Shown: positions 1 to 5,693 of the stretch, in pieces
Layout of the letters: each line of letters begins with the position of its first letter
Position numbering within the stretch: the first letter of the stretch is position 1
Assembly (NCBI GenBank): GCA_022448645.1
Contig: JAKVBZ010000176.1
Location: 1 to 5,693 of the forward strand
DNA length: 5,693 nucleotides
Direction of reading: 5' to 3'
From: Pirellulaceae bacterium
GTDB lineage: Bacteria; Planctomycetota; Planctomycetia; Pirellulales; Pirellulaceae
Translations under genes and position numbers: made by a program
Notes under the pieces: generated by a model
Databases searched by the model: none
Told to the model about the DNA's origin: nothing
Seen by the model: the letters and a program-made list of their open reading frames with translations, nothing else

Positions 1-235
1 ATTCTCGTCCGCCCCTGCGACCTTTTTTCTGATTCGAAGAGGAATCGACTGCTGCGAGTTTGCACTCTGAAATCAGGGATTCTGAGCCGGTAGTCGAGGG
101 TGCTGATGTCGTTGAGTTGATTCAGCCAGATAGCTTTGAGGGATGGCAGGTGCCTTCAGATTGTAGCTCGATTGAGGGCGAGTATAGTTGGTGATATCGA
201 CCCTGAGCCCATTAAGGTGCGCGAGTAGATCGATA
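1..235 (-). pseudogene. possible decayed leucine-rich-repeat gene fragment
   Basis: On the minus strand, two reading frames carry leucine-rich-repeat-like text separated by a one-base shift. The first reads [11 protein letters not shown] and the second [19 protein letters not shown]. The LxxL pairs lie 67 nt apart, which is 22 codons plus one base; 22-24 residues is the usual LRR period. The second frame meets a TGA (plus-strand 156-158) just before its motif and then stays open to the window edge. This fits a frameshifted LRR remnant of the internalin-like kind, but only two imperfect units are visible and no start is present. The same minus-strand frame is also open across 431-527 if the inverted-repeat element at 236-430 is removed in silico, so the element may have landed in this gene. 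Chance resemblance remains possible. Confidence 0.27.
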
Positions 236-430
236 CTAGAGCACATTGCAGAAAGATAGTCGCATAGGTGAAAGCCGCTACGTGAGCAGCGCAAGGCGCC
301 CGCACAGGAGCGCACCGAGGTGCGTAACTGTGCGGGCAACGCCGCGAACTCCCGTAGCGGCCTCATCACGCCTGGCTGTGACCAAAATCCATCCCAGCCT
401 ATGAGACTATCTTTCTGCAATGTGCTCTAG
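236..430. mobile_element. 195-bp nested inverted-repeat element (MITE-like)
   Basis: The outer arms 236-268 and 398-430 are inverted repeats of 33 bp with one mismatch (262 versus 404); the outer 26 bp are perfect. Inside lie three further collinear inverted pairs: 274-282 with 353-361 (9 bp), 298-307 with 328-337 (10 bp), and 311-315 with 320-324 closing a CGAG tetraloop. One strand could therefore fold into a single long rod with internal loops. Both ends are CTAG, which could be a palindromic 4-bp target duplication around an element of 240-426. There is no credible transposase gene inside. The minus-strand ORF that crosses it (420-73) looks like a by-product of the repeat. It resembles non-autonomous miniature inverted-repeat elements, such as Correia-type repeats, in size and plan. 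I do not recognise the family. A structured RNA gene is the main alternative. Confidence 0.7.
336..367 (+). repeat. dispersed repeat core, copy 1
   Basis: This lies in the right half of the 236-430 element. It consists of GCAACGCCGCGAAC (336-349), nine variable bases, then GGCCTCATC (359-367). The same two blocks with the same nine-base gap occur at 2859-2890. The shared blocks indicate a dispersed family, not a one-off hairpin. Confidence 0.6.
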
Positions 431-634
431 GCCGCGATTTGCTGATTTCGTTTTTATATTTAAGGTGAGGTTGTTTCGGAGTGTATAAGTCCAACTCAGG
501 GCTCTCTTTTCGAGTCTACCCGATCCAATACAGATTGCGCGAGGGGAGCCCGATTTATAAGAGGGCTGCTGGCTGTGAGTTTGCATAGCGCGGGTTTAAT
601 CATTGACCCGAACTGAGTCGGTAAGCCCTATTGC
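431..634. other. non-coding region upstream of the desaturase gene
   Basis: No convincing gene is present. The stretch begins AT-rich (about 445-465). A weak promoter candidate is TTGCGC at 535-540 with TATAAG at 556-561, but the 15-base spacer is short and the -35 match is poor. A second TATAAG at 484-489 has no -35 partner at normal spacing. GGGCTC (500-505) and GAGCCC (545-550) are inverted but far apart. The minus strand from 527 to 431 has no stop in the frame that would continue into the possible LRR remnant at 1-235. Confidence 0.35.
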
Positions 635-1696
635 GTGGTGAAGGATCTGAAGGAAAAACCAAAACCCGCCACTAATACCCCAATTCCGAATCCGGCTGAG
701 GCGGAGCCCGTCAATTGGCGTAAGATCGTAACCAAATACCAACAGCCGTGCTTGCGAAAGAGTAGCTGGCAGATCGTAAACTCTATCGGACCTTATTTGC
801 TTTTGTGGATTGCTGCCTGTTTTACCGTGCAGATTTCATGGCCGCTGACGCTCACACTGGCCGCAATTGCGGGTTTATTCCTAGTTCGGATCTTTATCAT
901 CTTCCACGACTGTGGGCACGGTTCGTTCTTTGAGTCGAAGCGTGCGAACAATGTGCTGGGTTTTATTACCGGAATCTTGACGTTTACGCCATACCGCTAC
1001 TGGCGTTGGCAGCATGCCGTGCACCACGGCACTTCCGGCAATCTTGACCATCGGGGCACGGGCGACATCTGGACGATGACAGTGAATGAATACCGCTCTG
1101 CAAGCCCTTGGATGCGTTTGCGCTATGTGATTTCGCGGAACCCGATCGTCGTTTTTGTGATCGCGCCGATTGGTTTGTTTTGGATTTACCAACGCTTTGC
1201 CTTTGACGGAGCCAGTCGACGTGATCGGCGTTCTGTCCTGTGGACCAATATTGGGCTGGCGATATACATCTCCACGATGAGTCTGATCCTCGGATTCTGG
1301 AATTTTTTCTGGATTCAGCTGGTTGTGACCCTCGTTTCCGGCACGGCAGGCGTCTGGCTGTTCTATGTGCAGCACCAGTTCGAAGATACCTATTGGCGCA
1401 ACGCAGACGAGTGGGACTACCTAACCTCTGCCATGCGGGGGAGTAGCTTCTATAAGTTGCCCAAAATCTTGCAGTGGTTTTCCGGTAACATCGGATTCCA
1501 CCACATTCACCATCTGAGCTCGCGCATCCCCAACTACAATTTGGAAGCCTGCCACAATGCAGAGCCCTTCTTCCAGCAAGTGCCCGAGCTAACCCTGCGC
1601 TCCAGTATTAAATCGATCCACTTACGCCTTTGGGATGAAGAGAGCGAAAAGCTCGTTGGTTATAAATATCTCCGGAGGTTCAAGGAGGCGGCATAA
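635..1696 (+). CDS. membrane fatty acid desaturase (acyl-lipid, delta-12-like)
   Basis: This 353-residue protein belongs to the membrane di-iron fatty acid desaturases, which use O2 and electrons from ferredoxin or cytochrome b5 to insert cis double bonds into acyl chains in the cytoplasmic membrane. All three histidine boxes are present: HDCGH (91-95), HAVHH (127-131) and HHIHH (289-293). An additional conserved-type YVQHQFED lies around 245-251. Hydrophobic segments lie near 51-68, 70-90, 168-187, 203-221 and 225-245, the usual desaturase layout, and the length is normal. The C-terminal stretch around LRLWDEE (330-336) also fits the family. An in-frame TGA at 614-616 limits the N-terminus. 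The start must be GTG 635 or GTG 638, because the first ATG falls after histidine box 2; only a weak GGTAAG (620-625) precedes it. Regiospecificity cannot be read from sequence: delta-12/omega-6 is the closest resemblance, and delta-5 or delta-9 acyl-lipid enzymes are alternatives. Confidence 0.93.
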   Translation: MVKDLKEKPKPATNTPIPNPAEAEPVNWRKIVTKYQQPCLRKSSWQIVNSIGPYLLLWIAACFTVQISWPLTLTLAAIAGLFLVRIFIIFHDCGHGSFFESKRANNVLGFITGILTFTPYRYWRWQHAVHHGTSGNLDHRGTGDIWTMTVNEYRSASPWMRLRYVISRNPIVVFVIAPIGLFWIYQRFAFDGASRRDRRSVLWTNIGLAIYISTMSLILGFWNFFWIQLVVTLVSGTAGVWLFYVQHQFEDTYWRNADEWDYLTSAMRGSSFYKLPKILQWFSGNIGFHHIHHLSSRIPNYNLEACHNAEPFFQQVPELTLRSSIKSIHLRLWDEESEKLVGYKYLRRFKEAA

Positions 1697-1776
1697 GACG
1701 TCACCGTTCTGTATCGCTTCATCTGTGTATTTTGCGTTTGCTCCTCCGGTCCCCCTAAGCAAAAAGGTCGACCAGT

Positions 1777-2616
<840 letters not shown>

Positions 2617-2623
2617 TTTGCTT

Positions 2624-2854
2624 ACGCTCTGTAGCGGCTTCGAAAAGCAGTCACGTTTCCGCTCTTCAGTCGCTTGAGTTCTTTTGCGGTTTTAAGGGAA
2701 CTGTCGGGCGTGGTGAAAATGATTCTGCCTTAGGTGAGTCCGCGAACGGCCTGCGCGGTGAGCTCGGGGTCTTTCACTTTCAGATGTCTGTTTCTTTGCA
2801 GCCTAGAGCTAGTGTAGTCCGCATTTAGTTTGACGCACTGGTCAGAACCCTATC
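2624..2854 (-). pseudogene. possible relic of an unrecognised minus-strand gene
   Basis: The minus strand from about 2854 to 2624 reads through with a single internal stop, a TAA complementary to 2730-2732. Upstream of that stop it reads LKVKDPELTAQAVRGLT; downstream it reads GRIIFTTPDSSLKTAKELK and ends at a TAA complementary to 2622-2624. The composition looks protein-like, with alternating hydrophobic and charged residues and few rare codons. No domain is recognisable and no start codon stands out. It could be a dead gene end or chance. Confidence 0.2.
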
Positions 2855-2858
2855 CCGA

Positions 2859-2890
2859 GCAACGCCGCGAACGCGTCCGAGGGCCTCATC
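2859..2890 (+). repeat. dispersed repeat core, copy 2 (degenerate)
   Basis: GCAACGCCGCGAAC at 2859-2872, nine differing bases, then GGCCTCATC at 2882-2890. This matches 336-367 block for block and with identical spacing. Around this copy I find neither the 33-bp outer arms nor the 298-337 stem, so it is either a truncated element or a related shorter one. Confidence 0.6.
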
Positions 2891-3066
2891 CATGTGGGCT
2901 GGGTCGATTTTTTCGCTCAGCGGCGTTGGTCGAAGCAGCACGGTTCTCGAACCGCCTCGGCTTCGGCCAACATCTCGTAGTTCAAACAATTTCGTTGGCT
3001 GGTGGAGACATTCGTTTCGGTCGCCTGTAAAAAGTTCAGGAGATGTTTTGGGCGCTGATTCAAAGA

Positions 3067-3081
3067 CGGTAAAATTTACCG
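3067..3081. promoter_or_regulatory. 15-bp palindrome, possible operator
   Basis: CGGTAAAATTTACCG is a perfect palindrome of two 7-bp arms around a central A, lying 140 bp before the exoprotein start (or 104 bp before the alternative start). The size and symmetry suit a dimeric regulator. No regulator gene is visible in the window to match it. Confidence 0.3.
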
Positions 3082-3108
3082 AAAGCTCGTATTTATCCTG
3101 CCTTCGAG

Positions 3109-3136
3109 GAAATAAGAATTTTTTATAAATATGATA
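3109..3136 (+). promoter_or_regulatory. AT-rich promoter-like stretch before the exoprotein gene
   Basis: This is the most AT-rich run of the intergenic region. TATGAT at 3130-3135 matches five of six bases of a -10 box, and a second AT block precedes it. No good -35 hexamer sits 16-18 bases upstream, so this is a position-based guess. Confidence 0.22.
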
Positions 3137-3206
3137 ACCAGTTCTTTAGGGGATTTGGAATTTTGGCGGCATGTCGCCTGCTTATCGCAGTCGACCCCTA
3201 CGTACC

Positions 3207-5693
3207 ATGAACCTACCCCAATCTATATCCCCCGCTTACTTATTTTCCTTACTGACGCAGTCTAGCACATCGCGCGACTTTCGGCTCTGGCGACGGAGTC
3301 GATACCTCCAAGTGCTCGCGTGTGTCAGTATTTTCGTTTTTGCGACGTCTCATACACATGCGCAGGCAGATTCAGACGGCGACGGTATTCCAGACAGTGT
3401 GGAAGGTACGATCGACAGTGATGGTGATGGTGCTTCCAATCACTACGACCTAGACAGTGACGGCGATGGTTTGGCCGACGAGGTGGAAGGTGCGGGTGAC
3501 GCTGATAGCGATGGCACGGCAAACTTTCTCGATTTAGATTCAGACAACGATGGCTACACCGATGCACGCGAAGGAAGCTTTGATCGCTACGATCCCGTTG
3601 AAGTGCCGAGTAGTTTCCTAGAAATCGTGAGTAGCGTCTTGTCGGAGGGCAGTAACGTAGACGAGTCCTTCCTGAACCCAGCCTACCAAAATGATCTAAC
3701 GCTCACCGGTAATGCCGAGGTGCGCGTCACTTTCATTGACGAAGGCGCGGGCTACCGGAACGCAGTGGGCTATTACACCTTTACCCAAGACACTTTTGTG
3801 GGCCTGACTAAGGCGGATGTAGACACCGACGGCTCGGGACGGGTATCCATTCAAGAGTTTCTGGAGGTCCCTGGGGTTGAAATTGGTTGGGTGTTTCCCA
3901 ATGCATCCGAGCTCGATAGCAGTGGCGGTATCTTGGTCCCAGGAGATTCGTATGTTTTGGGAGATGGGCGAATTTTCCCAACAGGAACAAAAATTGGATT
4001 TTTCCTGATCGCTAGAGGTTGGTTGGGGAACGGTCGGCTGCGCCAGCCGAACAGCGCCGGCACCTCGCCCGATGTGATTTTCACCACTGACTTCCTCAAC
4101 CCAGTGGCGGAGGCCACCGCCGACCTGTCCACGGATTCGTCAACCAACCTTAGCCGACAAGTCGCACTGTTGTTTGACGGTCAAAACCGCAGTGAAATTA
4201 TCGTCGGCTTCGAGGATATCAGTCGTTTCCGACGCGCAAACGGAAGCGTTGTCGGTGACCAAGATTTCAACGACGCAGTTTTCTCGGTCAAAAGTAACCC
4301 CGTGAGCGCGCTCTCGGCTGCAGGGATCGTAACAGCCAACACCGATGGTACTGATGCCGATGGTGATGGCGTTCTCGATGCTGATGAGCTTCCGGGAGAC
4401 AGCGATGGCGATGGCACTCCGAACGTCAACGATCCGGACGACGACGGGGATGGTATTGTAACTCCAACTGAGGGCACGGATGATGCGGATGGCGACAACA
4501 CCGCAAACTATTTAGATACCGACTCGGATAACGATGGCATTGATGACTCTGTTGAGGGCGCAGTGGACACTGACCTTGATGGCACCTTTGACTTCCTCGA
4601 CACAGACAGTGACGGCGACGGTGTCGACGATAGTAGCGAGAGCACCGCAGACAGTGACGGCGACGGTGTCGCCGACTATGTCGATAGTGATGATGACGGC
4701 GATGGTATCCCCACAGCAGAAGAAGGGACCATCGACAGTGATGGAGACGGCACTGCAAATTATCTGGACGAGGATAGTGACGGCGACGGCTTGACTGACA
4801 GCCTTGAAACCAATGTGGACAGCGATCTCGACGGCACGTCTGACTACCTCGATACAGACTCTGACGCAGATGGTAGTAGTGACGCGCTGGAAGGCAGTCT
4901 CGATAGTGACAACGACGGTACCGCCGACTACCTCGACCTCGATAGCGACGCCGACGGCGTGCCCGATGCGGTCGAGGGTGAAATCGACACCGATGGTGAC
5001 GGCCAAGTCAATCGTGTGGACACAGACGATGATGGCGACGGTCTCTTTACTGCCAACGAAGGCACTTCCGACCCGGATGGCGATGGTCTTGCCAACTATC
5101 TGGATACCGATAGCAACAACGACGGCGAGCCCGATGGTGGCGGCGACGCGATATTGGTTGCGACCACCAAAGCCATGCAAGTCGGCTTCACCGGCATACC
5201 ACTTTCCTCAGGTGATCAGATTGTCTACACGGTGACGATTGAAAATACCGGTTCCGACCAAGCCACTACCATCGATGTCAGCGGCATGGTGCCCGCGTAT
5301 ACCGATTACCTTTCCGGCAGCCTGACCGTCGGCGGTCTCGCCAATGCTGCAGCGCTATCCACAGGAAGTACACTTCGGATCGATCCGATTCTGACCGGCG
5401 GCAGTGTCGTCTTGGAGTATACCGTCACGCTCTCCGCTACCATTCCTAGTGGGACTACTTGGATCGAGAGCGCAGTGACGGTCGACTATTTACAAAGTAA
5501 CACCACCGAGGTTAGCGACAACGACATCACCGGGCATTGCGGTATTCTCGACGATGGCGAAGACCATGCAAGCGACGCAGGCCTCGCCACCGACGACGAT
5601 GATCCGACACGCCTGCCACTCTGGGATTCTGCCTATTATGAAAGCTGCACACTGGCTTTCGAAGACTTAAAAAATGCCGGTTGGAATGATTGG
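3207..5693 (+). CDS. large secreted calcium-repeat protein, 3' end outside window
   Basis: The frame is open for 829 codons to the window edge with no stop. Residues 1-54 form a signal peptide with a long basic N-region, a hydrophobic core at about 34-47 and an AQA site predicting cleavage after Ala54. Asp-rich repeats occupy 55-124. Residues 132-362 resemble DUF4114, ending in GFEDI (334-338) and DQDFNDAVFSV (351-361), with an EF-hand loop at 206-217. A second repeat block spans 383-648. A DUF11-like beta domain covers about 649-770, including YTVTIENTG (674-682). Cys778 and Cys814 are the only cysteines of the mature part and may pair. AFEDL (817-821) hints that another domain follows. The predicted protein is very acidic and presumably binds calcium at the cell surface or outside; an adhesive or matrix role is inference. 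ATG 3171 is an alternative in-frame start (a TAG at 3147-3149 lies upstream); neither has a clear ribosome site. The sorting signal, if any, lies beyond the window. Confidence 0.88.
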   Translation, partial: MNLPQSISPAYLFSLLTQSSTSRDFRLWRRSRYLQVLACVSIFVFATSHTHAQADSDGDGIPDSVEGTIDSDGDGASNHYDLDSDGDGLADEVEGAGDADSDGTANFLDLDSDNDGYTDAREGSFDRYDPVEVPSSFLEIVSSVLSEGSNVDESFLNPAYQNDLTLTGNAEVRVTFIDEGAGYRNAVGYYTFTQDTFVGLTKADVDTDGSGRVSIQEFLEVPGVEIGWVFPNASELDSSGGILVPGDSYVLGDGRIFPTGTKIGFFLIARGWLGNGRLRQPNSAGTSPDVIFTTDFLNPVAEATADLSTDSSTNLSRQVALLFDGQNRSEIIVGFEDISRFRRANGSVVGDQDFNDAVFSVKSNPVSALSAAGIVTANTDGTDADGDGVLDADELPGDSDGDGTPNVNDPDDDGDGIVTPTEGTDDADGDNTANYLDTDSDNDGIDDSVEGAVDTDLDGTFDFLDTDSDGDGVDDSSESTADSDGDGVADYVDSDDDGDGIPTAEEGTIDSDGDGTANYLDEDSDGDGLTDSLETNVDSDLDGTSDYLDTDSDADGSSDALEGSLDSDNDGTADYLDLDSDADGVPDAVEGEIDTDGDGQVNRVDTDDDGDGLFTANEGTSDPDGDGLANYLDTDSNNDGEPDGGGDAILVATTKAMQVGFTGIPLSSGDQIVYTVTIENTGSDQATTIDVSGMVPAYTDYLSGSLTVGGLANAAALSTGSTLRIDPILTGGSVVLEYTVTLSATIPSGTTWIESAVTVDYLQSNTTEVSDNDITGHCGILDDGEDHASDAGLATDDDDPTRLPLWDSAYYESCTLAFEDLKNAGWNDW
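3369..3578 (+). repeat. calcium-type Asp repeats, block 1
   Basis: Codons 55-124 of the exoprotein encode one 26-residue unit (55-80), one 28-residue unit (81-108) and a partial third. Each holds the DxDxDGxxD pattern of thrombospondin type 3 and bacterial TSP3-like repeats, which bind calcium through the Asp carboxylates. The block begins directly after the predicted signal cleavage site. Confidence 0.8.
3600..4292 (+). other. DUF4114-like domain with embedded EF-hand loop
   Basis: Codons 132-362 of the exoprotein. The C-terminal signature GFEDI followed by DQDFNDAVFSV is typical of DUF4114, a domain of secreted bacterial proteins. Upstream, VGYYTF (188-193) and KIGFFLIARG (262-271) also fit. 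Codons 206-217 give DTDGSGRVSIQE, matching EF-hand positions 1, 3, 5, 6, 8 and 12. The domain assignment rests on memory of the motif and needs a profile search. Confidence 0.6.
4353..5150 (+). repeat. calcium-type Asp repeats, block 2, 84-bp period
   Basis: Codons 383-648. A 26-residue unit (383-408) is followed by eight consecutive units of exactly 28 residues (409-632, nucleotides 4431-5102) and a partial unit ending in Gly-rich GGGDA. Each unit follows the pattern DxDSDxDGxxDxxEG, then DxDxDGxxxYL, giving two Asp-rich loops per unit. The strict 84-bp period shows expansion by tandem duplication, while the sequence differences show that most copies are old. The antisense strand lacks stops here only because GAC/GAT codons read as Val/Ile. 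Confidence 0.88.
5151..5516 (+). other. DUF11-like beta-sandwich domain
   Basis: Codons 649-770 of the exoprotein. GDQIVYTVTIENTGSDQATT and the following VSGMVPAYTDYLSGS match the DUF11 (conserved repeat domain) pattern of a YTxxxxNxG strand-turn, then a proline-containing VPxxTxYxSGS segment. Such domains act as Ig-like spacers in large surface proteins. Confidence 0.7.

Larger units (their letters stand above)
2617..3206. other. long intergenic region with repeats and small hairpins
   Basis: No intact gene is visible across 590 bp; the short plus-strand ORFs here have no domain or ribosome site. It holds the possible minus-strand relic (2624-2854), the second repeat core (2859-2890), a small perfect hairpin at 2941-2954 (CGGTT, CTCG loop, AACCG), the palindrome at 3067-3081 and an AT-rich stretch at 3109-3136. 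No T-run follows the hairpin, so it is not a convincing terminator for the gene ending at 2616. Confidence 0.5.

Noticed and set aside
73..420. Minus-strand ORF of 115 codons
   Set aside because: About half of it is the inverted-repeat element itself, so the frame is not a gene unit. The MRPLREFAALPA segment is a reading of the dispersed repeat core, which also occurs at 2859-2890 without a gene. The remainder is treated as a possible LRR relic.
881..1375. Minus-strand ORF of 164 codons
   Set aside because: It lies wholly within the desaturase gene, opposite two conserved histidine boxes, and shows no domain.
2941..2954. Perfect 5-bp hairpin with CTCG loop considered as a terminator
   Set aside because: It is 325 bp past the nearest upstream stop codon and no T-run follows it.
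3312..3326. Possible lipoprotein box around Cys39 of the exoprotein
   Set aside because: The residues before Cys39 are V-L-A, with Leu at a position that should be small, and the hydrophobic core continues after the cysteine. An AQA signal peptidase I site at 52-54 fits better.
4353..5150. Regular repeats considered as a CRISPR array
   Set aside because: The 84-bp period is in frame within a coding sequence, units vary throughout, and there are no constant repeats with unique spacers.
4512..5180. Minus-strand ORF of 222 codons rich in Val and Ile
   Set aside because: It is the antisense of the Asp-Ser-Asp-Gly repeats; GAC/GAT codons give GTC/ATC on the other strand and remove stops. The periodic hydrophobic look is an artefact.
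4534..5235. Two plus-strand ORFs rich in Thr, Met and Ala
   Set aside because: They are frame-shifted readings of the same 84-bp repeat within the exoprotein gene.

Overview
The window looks like a chromosomal segment of a marine-type Verrucomicrobiota bacterium, most likely near Opitutae/Puniceicoccales. This is an inference from the mix of genes: a secreted protein with Asp/Gly calcium-binding repeats and a DUF11-like domain, a membrane-anchored TPR-like protein, weak Shine-Dalgarno signals and moderate GC. No marker gene is present, so the assignment is tentative.

Layout. Positions 1-634 hold no intact gene. They contain a striking 195-bp nested inverted-repeat element (236-430) with near-perfect 33-bp ends, set in sequence that may be a decayed minus-strand leucine-rich-repeat gene. 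Positions 635-1696 encode a membrane fatty acid desaturase with all three histidine boxes. Positions 1777-2616 encode a two-helix membrane protein with a coiled-coil stretch and TPR-like C-terminal half; I do not recognise its family. Positions 2617-3206 are non-coding: a possible minus-strand gene relic, a second degenerate copy of the core of the 236-430 element, a 15-bp palindrome and an AT-rich promoter-like stretch. From 3207 to the window end runs the 5' part (829 codons) of a very large secreted protein with no stop in the window.

The large protein is modular: signal peptide, a short block of 28-residue Asp-rich calcium-type repeats, a DUF4114-like domain carrying a canonical EF-hand loop, a second block of eight exact 28-residue units plus partial ones, a DUF11-like beta domain, and then an Ala-Phe-Glu-Asp-Leu motif at the very end that probably opens a further calcium-dependent domain.

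The desaturase and the TPR-like gene share a strand with 80 bp between them and may be co-transcribed. The large exoprotein is separated from them by about 590 bp and is probably its own unit. I see no functional link between lipid desaturation and the exoprotein beyond proximity. The best candidates for something undescribed are the nested inverted-repeat element with its second partial copy, and the exact architecture of the calcium-repeat exoprotein.
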